From NCBI RefSeq assembly GCF_003596405.1, contig NZ_QYUR01000002.1:1938501-2002500 (forward strand): a DNA stretch of 64,000 nucleotides. Reading direction: 5' to 3'. The notes below the pieces were generated by a model, which searched no databases, had not been told where the DNA came from, and worked only from the letters and a program-made list of their open reading frames with translations. The translations under genes and the position numbers were made by a program. This document shows positions 51,967-60,365 of this stretch, one piece after another; the stretch's first letter is position 1, and each line of letters starts with the position of its first letter. The DNA is from Pseudomonas cavernicola. GTDB taxonomy: Bacteria > Pseudomonadota > Gammaproteobacteria > Pseudomonadales > Pseudomonadaceae.

Positions 51967-54402
51967 TTACTGCCAGTTCACTGCGATCACTGAGGCAAGC
52001 GCTGACTGATAATTGCCCGGCAAGGTTGTCTGCCCGGCCGCAGGCGGCGCGAACGACGCCATGGCATCGACCAAACTCTGTACCTGGCTATCGAGTAAGA
52101 TCTTGCTATCCGCGGTTTTGAACTGCTCAACATGGCAATCGTTACCGAGATACCAGTCCTTGATCGTTAACTTGTCGGGTGTACCGATGACACTGACTTC
52201 AAGGTTGTTGGTATCGGACATTTTACGGAACCACACCTGATCAGTGGCAATGCCCTCCAGGAACTGGGCAATATCGGTGTTACCTGTCGCGGAATCACTC
52301 TCCACGACTGTATCGGTGCCATGACCGCGCCCCAGAATATAAGTGTCGTTACCCGTCCCCCCCACCAGAGCATCAGTGCCACCCTGACCATCCAAGGTAT
52401 CGTCACCCGAACCACCAACGATCGTGTTGGCGAGCGCGTTACCGGTGCCCGAGAAGTTGCCGCTAGCGCCGTAATACAGGCCTTCGACGTTGGCACCCAG
52501 CGTATAGCTCGCGAGCGAGGTCCAGACTGAATCCGTGCCTGCGGCGGCGAGCTCAATCACAACGTCCCCGAGCTCGGTGACTTCATAGACATCGTCGCCG
52601 GTACCGCCGACCATCGTGTCGGCACCTCCGCCACCGATGATGACATCGTTACCAGCGTCACCGTTGAGTGTGTCATTGCCGCCCAATCCCTTCAGCACAT
52701 CGTTGGTGTCCCCTCCCATGAGGGTGTCGTTACTGTCGCTGCCTGTAACTTCCCATACCGCCCAGGCTGAAAGCTGATCACGGCTCCACTGGGTGCCATC
52801 GGCAAACTCTACGCGGCTCAACCGGTGGTAGTTGGTGTAGCCATAAGAGGCGGTGAACCAGTTGCCGATACTGATCTGATCCTGGCCGTTGCGGTGTTGA
52901 AGCACCAGGCTGCTGCCATCTCGGCGGACCTCGATGTCGGCAGCCGAAATACCTGCCCCGAACTTCAGGACATCGGTGTTCCACATGGCTTCGACATCGA
53001 CAATGGTGTCTCGCCCGTCGCCCAGATTGAACAAGTAAATATCGCTGCCGGTGTGACCATAGAGGGTGTCGATGCCTGCCCCTCCGGTGATGGTGTCATT
53101 GCCCAGTCCACCATCGAGGATGTCGTTGCCCTGCCCGCCATCCAGACCATCATCGCCCGCTCCACCCGATAGATTGTCATCGCCATTGCCACCGAAGAGG
53201 GTGTCGTTGCCAGCCAGACCGTTGAGGCTGTCGTTGCCGCCCAACCCCTTCAGCACATCATTGGTGTCACCCCCGACGAGGGTGTCGTTGCCATTACTGG
53301 CTGAAAGATGATCGCGGCTCCACTGGGTGCCATCGGCAAACTCTACGCGGCTCAACCGGTGGTAGTTGGTGTAGCCATAAGAGGCGGTGAACCAGTTGCC
53401 GATACTGATCTGATCCTGGCCGTTGCGATGTTGAAGCACCAGGCTGCTGCCATCTCGGCTGACCTGGATGTCGGCAGCCGAAATACCTGCCCCGAACTTC
53501 AGGACATCGGTGTTCCACATGGCTTCGACATCGACAATGGTGTCTCGCCCGTCGCCCAGATTGAACAAGTAAGTATCGCTGCCGGTGTGACCGTATAGGG
53601 TGTCATTACCTGCCCCACCGATGAGGGTGTCGTTCCCGTCGGCGCCGCTGAGCACGTTATCGCCCCGATTACCGATGAGCACATTGTCGAGGCCGTTACC
53701 CTGACCGTTGATGTCCTCGCCCCACAGCTTCAATGGCTCGATCGTATAGATCGCATAGCCACTGGCGACGTTGGCTACTTGGCGGAACTTGTCGAGGCTC
53801 ACGTAGCGGGTCATGTCGCTGACCTTCTGCCGCCCCGAGTCGGCAATATAGAAGCCCATCAGCTCACCGACAGCCTCACTGTAGGCCGCCCCCGTTACTG
53901 TGACGACATGGTTCACGGCGCCGCCGCCCACGTAGGCCGGGTCGTCCCACAGCGTCCCTGCATTGACCGCGAGGATGACGCCGCGCCCGCTGCGAATCAG
54001 GTTAGCCACACCTTGCTCGTTGTAACCGGACAGCAATTCGTTGCGAATTCCATAGCTGTCCAGGATCGCCCGTTGCTGGACGAAGTTCGAGCCGCCTCGC
54101 TCATACGCCGGCTTGTCCGGGCTCGTCACGGCCCAATTGTTGTCGATTGCCACCTGCACCACCTCTGCTTCGGTGGTAGGTCGGTCAGCCTGGGTGAGCA
54201 GGTTGGCAATCGCCGTCAACGCGCAGGTGCCTTGGAACTCTGGAATGGCATCGCCCTGCATGTAGTCCAGTTCGTTCATCTTCGGATAGCCGTAGACGAG
54301 GATGGCCTCCCCATCCACCAAGCCTCTTTCGGCTTTGGAAAAGTCCAGCAGTATTAGATTTTCCACGTTGTCGGCAAGCGTATGGCTGATGCTGCTTTGC
54401 AC
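51967..54402 (-). CDS. RTX protein, C-terminal part with embedded C39/papain-like peptidase domain
   Basis: Second half of a secreted RTX protein, separated from its N-terminal half by a one-base frameshift at 54477-54482; in the restored frame it is residues about 1039-1849. Residues 43-200 of this part are a papain/C39-like cysteine peptidase domain: Gln57 and Cys60 (FQGTCALTAIANLL), His165 (AVNHVVTV), Asp188 (YIADSGR). Then RTX nonapeptides, two nearly identical HCBP-related blocks (269-362 and 446-541), more repeats, and a C-terminal tail (APPAAGQTTLPGNYQSALA) that is the likely type I secretion signal. Unless reading slips, this part cannot be made as one chain with the N-terminal half; the first codon given is a GTG. 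Confidence 0.85.
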   Translation of the reverse strand: MQSSISHTLADNVENLILLDFSKAERGLVDGEAILVYGYPKMNELDYMQGDAIPEFQGTCALTAIANLLTQADRPTTEAEVVQVAIDNNWAVTSPDKPAYERGGSNFVQQRAILDSYGIRNELLSGYNEQGVANLIRSGRGVILAVNAGTLWDDPAYVGGGAVNHVVTVTGAAYSEAVGELMGFYIADSGRQKVSDMTRYVSLDKFRQVANVASGYAIYTIEPLKLWGEDINGQGNGLDNVLIGNRGDNVLSGADGNDTLIGGAGNDTLYGHTGSDTYLFNLGDGRDTIVDVEAMWNTDVLKFGAGISAADIQVSRDGSSLVLQHRNGQDQISIGNWFTASYGYTNYHRLSRVEFADGTQWSRDHLSASNGNDTLVGGDTNDVLKGLGGNDSLNGLAGNDTLFGGNGDDNLSGGAGDDGLDGGQGNDILDGGLGNDTITGGAGIDTLYGHTGSDIYLFNLGDGRDTIVDVEAMWNTDVLKFGAGISAADIEVRRDGSSLVLQHRNGQDQISIGNWFTASYGYTNYHRLSRVEFADGTQWSRDQLSAWAVWEVTGSDSNDTLMGGDTNDVLKGLGGNDTLNGDAGNDVIIGGGGADTMVGGTGDDVYEVTELGDVVIELAAAGTDSVWTSLASYTLGANVEGLYYGASGNFSGTGNALANTIVGGSGDDTLDGQGGTDALVGGTGNDTYILGRGHGTDTVVESDSATGNTDIAQFLEGIATDQVWFRKMSDTNNLEVSVIGTPDKLTIKDWYLGNDCHVEQFKTADSKILLDSQVQSLVDAMASFAPPAAGQTTLPGNYQSALASVIAVNWQ
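52765..53070. repeat. 306-bp intragenic direct repeat, unit 2
   Basis: Nearly identical to 53299-53604, with only about ten differences by eye. Encodes the DTIVDVEAMWNTDVLKFGAG...HRNGQDQISIGNWF block of the RTX protein. Spacing 534 bases, exactly 178 codons. Confidence 0.85.
53299..53604. repeat. 306-bp intragenic direct repeat, unit 1
   Basis: Partner of 52765-53070. The near identity, including synonymous positions, points to recent duplication or gene conversion inside the RTX gene. Confidence 0.85.
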
Positions 54403-57400
54403 TGTGTCGACCCCTTCGCCAGTCCGCTCGATGGTCTGGTCGCCCAGGTTGTCAACATAATAAGTGTCGTCACCAGCCCCCCGATCATGGTGTCCTTGCC
54501 GGTCACGCCGTCGAGGATATTGTTGCGGCTGTTGCCAATCAGCTTGTTATCCTGGGCATTGCCGGTGGCATGGATATCAAGCCCTTCGACCAAGCGAAGC
54601 TCTTCAATATTGGCATTCAGAAGATAGTTGGAGCTACTGACAACGGTGTCGTAGCCAGCGCCAGTGTGCTCAAGAATGCTGTCATTCACGCTGTTGACGA
54701 TGTAAATATCGTCCCCAGTGCCGCCCTCCATAAGATCTGCACCCGCGCCACCGTCAAGATAGTCATTCCCGACGCCCCCCAGCAGGGTGTCGTTGCCCGC
54801 CCCACCATACAACCAGTCGTTGTCGCTTTCGCCGACAGCGAGACTTTGCTTGCTCTCGTTGGTGGCGGTGAACCCCACCAGAATGTCATTGCCTTCGCCG
54901 CCGTAGAGTACGTCGTCGCCGACCTGCCCAAAGAGCTTGTCGTCGCCTTCCCCGCCAAACAACAGGTCGGCGCCCGAGCCACCTTGCAATTCATCGGCAC
55001 CCGTTTCCCCAAATACAGTGTCGTCGCCCAGCCCACCCAGCAACAGGTCATTCCCCACACCGCCGTACAAGCTGTCGTTGTCGCTTTCTCCGTAGGCGAG
55101 GCTTTGCTTGGCCTCATTTTCTGCGGTGAATCCTACTAGGATATCGTCACCGCCTCCCCCCCACAGGGTGTCGTTGCCAGTCTGGCCGAACAGCCGATCG
55201 TTGCCACTTTCGCCTAGCAGCAGGTCGTTGCCGTCGTTACCCTGAATCTCGTCGTTTCCAGCGCCGCCGAACAGTGTGTCGCTGCCTTCGTTACCGACGA
55301 GCACGTCATTGTCATCGCCGCCGTCGAGTAAGTCGTCACCAAGACCACCGTACAGGTTGTCGTTACCGGCACCTGCGAAAAGCCTGTCATTGTCGCTTTC
55401 ACCGGCGAAGAGGGTTTGCTTGGCCTCGTTGGAAGCGGTGAATCCCATCAACTGGTCATTGCCGGCACCGCCCCATAAGATGTCGTTGCCGGTTTGGCCG
55501 AAGAGCTTGTCGTCGCCCGCCTCGCCCAAGAGCACATCGTTGCCATCACCACCTTGGAGTTCGTCGACTCCATTGCCGCCGAAGAGCGTATCGTTACCGG
55601 CCTCACCCAGCAGCAAATCACCGTCGTCGCCACCATCCAGGTAATCGTTGCCCACCCCGCCAACGATAGTGTCGGCGCCACTGCCACCGCAAAGGCTGTC
55701 ATCGTCACCCTGGCCGCTGAGCGCATCGGCACCATCCGCGCCGTTGATCACGTCGCTGCCTGCCCCACCGAACAGCCTATCGTTGCCCACGCCGCCATCT
55801 AGATAGTCGGCACCGTCATGCCCTTGTAGTTCGTCGTCGCCTTCTTCGCCGTAGAGCTTGTCGTTACCGGCATACCCCAATAGCAGGTCGTTGCCGGTGC
55901 CACCCCAGATACGGTCGTCGCGCACGCTGCCACCGACCGTATCGTCGCCACCCCCACCAAGGAAGTTGACCAGCAGAGAGCTGTTGAAATAGTTGTAACT
56001 GGCGTAGTAGTTGGAATCGAAGGCGTCGTTCCCGTCAGTACCGGTTAGGTAGGTTTGGTTCTTGTAGTTGATCTTGACCTGCGTAGGTGCCCAAGGAATG
56101 ACACCGCCATTGACAAGCTCAAAAAATATGTCGGTATCGCGCAGGGTTCGATAGTTGCTGGCCGGGACGGCTTCAGTCCGGTCAGTGCGAACCGGCTGGC
56201 CGGTGCTTTCGCCTGGCTTGACGGGAGCGGTCACCGGGGTAGCGGCAACTCGGCTGTTACCGCGGGTATAAAAGTCGTAGTCAGTGGAATTGATTTGCGT
56301 GAGGCCTGCTTGAGCAAGGCCCTGGAGTTCACCGGCATCCATGAGGCCGTTTTCGTTGAGATCAGCCCAAGCGCTGATGTTACCCAGTTCGCTGCCACTC
56401 AGTTTGCCGTCATGGTCGGCATCGAGCCCGCCCAAAGCCGGCGTCGTCAAGCTGTGCTGAGCGCCGTCGAGCAGGACGAGGGTTTTGCTGGCGATGGACA
56501 AGGCGGCATCGGCCGCCGGGGTGCGGGTTTCGTAGAAAGCGCCAATGGGAGTGTAGCGCAGGCCTTCAACGTTAAGACCGAAGTTGAAAGAACTGGAGCC
56601 GGACGTTTGGGAGTTATTAAAGTTGTTAAGCAGCGTGCCGGAAGCCCACTTGGTGAAATCGTTGTATAAGCCCTGGCCTATCCGGCCTTGGCTGTAGAGA
56701 TCTCTGATTTGATGATCGCCGCTCAGGATGCTTTGCAAGGTTGAATCGTAGCTCAGCTTAAAAAAGTCCCTTGCCCCATCTGGACTAGGACTTACAATAC
56801 CAAGTATTTGTTTTATTTTAATTACATTATCCAAGTAAACCAGCCCACCACTATCACCGCCACCTGACCCAGGAAAATACTGGGGGAAACCCTCTAAAAA
56901 TGTATCAATTTTTTCAGCCGAGTTCGCACGACCATTATTGTAATAGGTAATAAGAATCGCATCTTTTGTGTCTTGGCCGTAAGTACTCCAGGCCAGCGCT
57001 GTTTTATCCCTATAAAATTCGCTCCCCTCCTTCAGCATTAGCCCAGAAAATTTCAACGACACGTCGCTGTTTTTATTAGCGAGATCCCTGACCAATCTTC
57101 CGTAGTCGGAAGCATAGCTTTTTAATTGTAATGGATCACCCACAAAATCATTAACGTAACTACTCAGCAGCTTAATCGCGGTGTGGATCTTGATATTTCC
57201 AGGGCCAACGTCGTTTAACACGACATTTTGCGCCTTTATAACTAGCTTCCCTATCAATGACGCCGAAACAACATCCTTAAGTATCTGCGGATTTGCCTCA
57301 ACCTCATTAAAGTTTTCGAGTATTGTTACGTGATCAAGTAGTGAGATAATGTCCCCTTGAAGCTCATCAGCGGGGCCGGTTGCCTCATATTCCTCTCCTA

Positions 57401-57515
57401 TTGCTCCGAGAATGCCTTGCGCAGTTACATCACGCAGACCAAGAGCATTGGCAACTGCAACTGCCTTATCAGATATTGAGCCTAAATAATTGAACGTCTC
57501 TTTACTGAAAGCCAT
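54354..57515 (-). CDS. RTX calcium-binding protein, N-terminal part
   Basis: From ATG 57515, preceded by TAAGGAG, the authentic frame runs about 1,013 residues; after the frameshift 41 foreign residues follow to the stop at 54354. Residues 1-350: an unrecognised, AT-rich-coded head without signal peptide, as expected for type I secretion. Two EF-hand-like loops DADHDGKLSGSE (365-376) and DLNENGLMDAGEL (385-397). Residues 490-1013: dozens of GGxGxDxLx RTX repeats that fold as calcium-bound beta rolls, interrupted three times by a conserved GFTAxNExKQsLxxGESDND insert (about 690, 796, 881). Together with the C-terminal part this is a protein of about 1,850 residues exported by the adjacent ABC/HlyD pair. 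Confidence 0.87.
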   Translation of the reverse strand: MAFSKETFNYLGSISDKAVAVANALGLRDVTAQGILGAIGEEYEATGPADELQGDIISLLDHVTILENFNEVEANPQILKDVVSASLIGKLVIKAQNVVLNDVGPGNIKIHTAIKLLSSYVNDFVGDPLQLKSYASDYGRLVRDLANKNSDVSLKFSGLMLKEGSEFYRDKTALAWSTYGQDTKDAILITYYNNGRANSAEKIDTFLEGFPQYFPGSGGGDSGGLVYLDNVIKIKQILGIVSPSPDGARDFFKLSYDSTLQSILSGDHQIRDLYSQGRIGQGLYNDFTKWASGTLLNNFNNSQTSGSSSFNFGLNVEGLRYTPIGAFYETRTPAADAALSIASKTLVLLDGAQHSLTTPALGGLDADHDGKLSGSELGNISAWADLNENGLMDAGELQGLAQAGLTQINSTDYDFYTRGNSRVAATPVTAPVKPGESTGQPVRTDRTEAVPASNYRTLRDTDIFFELVNGGVIPWAPTQVKINYKNQTYLTGTDGNDAFDSNYYASYNYFNSSLLVNFLGGGGDDTVGGSVRDDRIWGGTGNDLLLGYAGNDKLYGEEGDDELQGHDGADYLDGGVGNDRLFGGAGSDVINGADGADALSGQGDDDSLCGGSGADTIVGGVGNDYLDGGDDGDLLLGEAGNDTLFGGNGVDELQGGDGNDVLLGEAGDDKLFGQTGNDILWGGAGNDQLMGFTASNEAKQTLFAGESDNDRLFAGAGNDNLYGGLGDDLLDGGDDNDVLVGNEGSDTLFGGAGNDEIQGNDGNDLLLGESGNDRLFGQTGNDTLWGGGGDDILVGFTAENEAKQSLAYGESDNDSLYGGVGNDLLLGGLGDDTVFGETGADELQGGSGADLLFGGEGDDKLFGQVGDDVLYGGEGNDILVGFTATNESKQSLAVGESDNDWLYGGAGNDTLLGGVGNDYLDGGAGADLMEGGTGDDIYIVNSVNDSILEHTGAGYDTVVSSSNYLLNANIEELRLVEGLDIHATGNAQDNKLIGNSRNNILDGVTGKDTMIGGLVTTLIMLTTWATRPSSGLAKGSTQCKAASAIRLPTTWKI

Positions 57516-57537
57516 GTCAATCTCCTTACTTATAGAT

Positions 57538-57930
57538 TCACTTTCCCGACCATCCAAAAACTATCAACAGCATGAACAACACATGTAAGGTCAGCGAAGC
57601 TACCGATATCCAAAATCCGACTGACCTCAAATACGTACCAGGCCAGAGCTTCCCAGCAAGGTCACAGGCGCAACCAACCCACCCTAATTGCGCCAAAGCA
57701 GAAAGAGCAATCACCACGACCATTAGATTGATCGACCCCGATACAGCTCCACCGGCCATAAGCAATACAAAACAAAGCAACGCAATCGGAAGATTCAGAC
57801 ACCAAATAACAATCGTTTTCCAAGCTAACAGCCTAAGACTCACATTCATGGTCAAGGCAACTAAGAACAGAGCCAATATTGGTAAATAAGCATATTCGCC
57901 ATACTCCAGAATTGCTTTATATAGACTCAT
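57538..57930 (-). CDS. Small four-helix membrane protein next to the RTX gene
   Basis: 130 residues from ATG 57930 (GGGGTTGAA upstream); earlier in-frame ATGs are less well placed. Four transmembrane helices (about 15-33, 38-60, 67-90, 102-126). No family recognised. It ends 22 bases before the RTX start, so the two are cotranscribed. The DNA is clearly more AT-rich than the T1SS genes. Candidate immunity or accessory protein, by position only. Confidence 0.6.
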   Translation of the reverse strand: MSLYKAILEYGEYAYLPILALFLVALTMNVSLRLLAWKTIVIWCLNLPIALLCFVLLMAGGAVSGSINLMVVVIALSALAQLGWVGCACDLAGKLWPGTYLRSVGFWISVASLTLHVLFMLLIVFGWSGK

Positions 57931-58106
57931 TTCAACCCCATTAGAACTTCCATTGCTCATCATCAAAGATAGTTCACAGGGCGGGTGAAACCCGCCAAAT
58001 AAAAACAACACAACAGTCTCAGCCAGCCATTAGTTTTTTACCGCCCATACCCAAACTAGAAACTTACCCCCACCCACATCAACAACTTAACAACCGAATA
58101 AGCAAC

Positions 58107-58604
58107 CTAAAGAAAGACTTCACTCCCTACCTGCTCAATCGTATATTTCTTCACATACCCCATAGCTTCATATGCGCCATTCAGACTAAATCTGACGACC
58201 TTGAACAAACCTGAATCCATTGGCATTGCAAAACCGACAAGCCCTTCTTGCTTCAACACTTCATGAATTTTGCTTTGATCATCTAGCACTAGCTCATGAC
58301 TTCCCGCACTATTTCTACATGATGTCTGAATAGTGATAGCAGACACACTAGAACCAACCAACATCGGATAGCTCATGCCGACCTCACACGTAAAATCTAC
58401 CGACAATACATGCACGCACTTCCGTTCCCCGACAAAACAACGAAGACCGATATAATTTCCGTCATTATTACGAGTTAACGCGACAAGATCAGAACCCTCT
58501 GCTGCGCGTATCACAGCCCAATCTCCAAAAACCTTGATCGGCTCCACTGCAAACGCCAGTGAAGAAAACGCTAAAAATACAACAGCAGCAATCAACCTAT
58601 TCAT
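58107..58604 (-). CDS. Exported protein of unknown function in the T1SS cluster
   Basis: 165 residues from ATG 58604 (AAGGATCG upstream), with a signal peptide (MNRLIAAVVFLAFSSLAFA). The mature part begins EPIKVFGDWAVIRAAEG and has four cysteines; the start loosely recalls the IalB-like periplasmic family (FGDW). AT-rich coding. Between the HlyD gene and the membrane protein, so part of the RTX/T1SS unit. A periplasmic chaperone, inhibitor or immunity role is conceivable but unsupported. Confidence 0.65.
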   Translation of the reverse strand: MNRLIAAVVFLAFSSLAFAVEPIKVFGDWAVIRAAEGSDLVALTRNNDGNYIGLRCFVGERKCVHVLSVDFTCEVGMSYPMLVGSSVSAITIQTSCRNSAGSHELVLDDQSKIHEVLKQEGLVGFAMPMDSGLFKVVRFSLNGAYEAMGYVKKYTIEQVGSEVFL

Positions 58605-58726
58605 GACTCGATCCTTAGACACTAAAACAAAACAACCTCATCACTCAAACAACCAACTTCAAAATCATTAATTATTACAAAATCCCACCACCCAAAATGG
58701 TCTCTATTTTTTCTAATAAATATTAA

Positions 58727-60142
58727 TCAACGCTCTCTAATGCTCTCACTTGTATATGTCTTAAGCGGGCTCAAGAAGTAATCAATGACCTTGCGCTTAT
58801 CGGTCTTCACTTCCGCCCTTACCGCCATCCCCGGCGACAGTGCGATTTGTTTGTCGCCCACGCGAATAGTGTTTTCCTTTAGCTGGATGCGAGTGCTGTA
58901 CAGCAATCCGCGCTTTTCGTCCTCGATGGCGTCGTTGGAGATGCTGATGACCGTGCCATCTACCACGCCGTATTTGGTGAAGGTGAAGGTCTCGACCTTG
59001 ATCTCGACTGCCTGGCCGGAGCGAACGAAGCCGATGTCCTTGTTCTCCAGCATGGCTTCCACTTCCACCGGCTGATCGGTGGGCACTATGACCATCAGGG
59101 GCTGAGCTTCGGTGACCACGCCGCCGTCGGTGTGAATGGCCAGTTGCTGCACGGTGCCGTCCACCGGGGTGGTGAGGCGCGTCAGGCGGTTGCGCTGTTC
59201 GGCCTTCTTCAGCTCCTGTACCAGAGCGGCGGCACGCTGATCGGACTCATGCTGTAGATCGAGCATGGCGCGGCGGGCCTGGGCGAGGATGCTGTTTTGC
59301 CGGCGCTCGGCTTCTTTTTTCGCGGCCAGCAGCTCCAGCACGCGGGCTTGCTGCACCAGCAGTTCGCGCTCTTGGTTCATGCGCGCCTGTTCCTTTTCCA
59401 GCCAGGAATGCTTGCCGACGATGGCCTTGTCTAGCAGCCGCTTGTAGTCAGCCGATAACTGCCGGGCGATAGGCAGACTGTCTTTCAGCGAGGCCACCGT
59501 GGCTCTGGCGGCCTGAATCTCTGCGGCCTGCTGTTCGATCTCGGCATCGACCTGATCCAGGCTGCTGCGCAGTTCCAGGTATTGGCCCTGCACCCAGCGC
59601 TGCGCGGCGTGCTGCTGCTCGGGGCTGGCTTGCGGGATCGAGCTGGCGAGTGAGGCCGGTTCGCCGCTGTTCTGGATCGCCTCGAGCAAGGCGTTGGCCC
59701 GGGCGCTATCGACCTGCGCCGCCAGCAGGTCGCTGTTCAGACGCTCGACATCGGCGCCGGTGATCTGCGCATCCAGCTCCACCAACAGCTCGCCGGCTTT
59801 GACCTGTTGCCCGTCATAGACGTGGATGGCCTTGACCACCGCCACTTCGCTGGGCTGGATGATCTTGGTCTTGCCACTGGGGACGATCTTGCCACTGGCG
59901 GTGGCGACCACATCGATCTCGCCGACGCCGGCCCAGAGCAGCGCCAGGGCCGAGAAGGCCATGATGGTCCAGAGGATGTAGCGCGGCGCCGGGTGCACCG
60001 GCTGCTCTTGCAGCGCCAAGGCCGCGGGGAGGAATTGCACCTCATGAACCAAGCGCGGTGGCGGATCCATCGCTTTACGTTGCGACCAGGAATTGCGCCA
60101 GGCGCTGCGGTAGCGGGTAAGCAGGTCGCGCTTGGCGCTCAT
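58727..60142 (-). CDS. HlyD-family type I secretion periplasmic adaptor
   Basis: 471 residues: a cytoplasmic N-terminal tail, one transmembrane helix (about 55-76), a long periplasmic coiled-coil hairpin (130-335), and lipoyl/beta-barrel halves (LTTPVDGTVQQL, AMLENKDIGFVRSGQAVEIKVE). Links the ABC transporter to a TolC-type outer-membrane channel, which is not encoded here. Second gene of the secretion unit, 223 bases after the ABC gene. Confidence 0.93.
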   Translation of the reverse strand: MSAKRDLLTRYRSAWRNSWSQRKAMDPPPRLVHEVQFLPAALALQEQPVHPAPRYILWTIMAFSALALLWAGVGEIDVVATASGKIVPSGKTKIIQPSEVAVVKAIHVYDGQQVKAGELLVELDAQITGADVERLNSDLLAAQVDSARANALLEAIQNSGEPASLASSIPQASPEQQHAAQRWVQGQYLELRSSLDQVDAEIEQQAAEIQAARATVASLKDSLPIARQLSADYKRLLDKAIVGKHSWLEKEQARMNQERELLVQQARVLELLAAKKEAERRQNSILAQARRAMLDLQHESDQRAAALVQELKKAEQRNRLTRLTTPVDGTVQQLAIHTDGGVVTEAQPLMVIVPTDQPVEVEAMLENKDIGFVRSGQAVEIKVETFTFTKYGVVDGTVISISNDAIEDEKRGLLYSTRIQLKENTIRVGDKQIALSPGMAVRAEVKTDKRKVIDYFLSPLKTYTSESIRER

Positions 60143-60365
60143 GTCGGGCTACCTGGTGAAATTTGCGCTGCCCCGGAGCCCCCTCTCCCGGAGGGAGAGG
60201 GGGCGGAATTGTTTTGGCTGATCACTCGGTGTTGGCCTGGTCGATCGTTGTTCGCGAGCAAGCTCGCTCTTACGGGACGGGGGAGGCCGGGCAGATGGAG
60301 CTTCGTTTCCCTCACCCCGGCCCTCTCTCGGAGGGAGAGGGCGTTGTTTTGCGTTGTTAGCTGGC
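60143..60365. repeat. Intercistronic gap with REP and palindromic repeats
   Basis: 223 bases between the ABC transporter and HlyD genes. Contains ctctcccggagggagagggg-type palindromes twice (about 60182-60206 and 60318-60342) and a REP core cgcgagcaagctcgctctta (about 60252-60271). Likely affects mRNA folding between the two genes. Confidence 0.65.

Noticed and set aside
54570..56669. Rightward frames opposite the RTX repeats
   Set aside because: Repetitive antisense text caused by the GGxGxD codons; not genes.
54354..57515. Regular short repeats as a CRISPR array or satellite
   Set aside because: The periodicity follows nine-codon RTX repeats in frame with diverged third positions, and there are no spacers.
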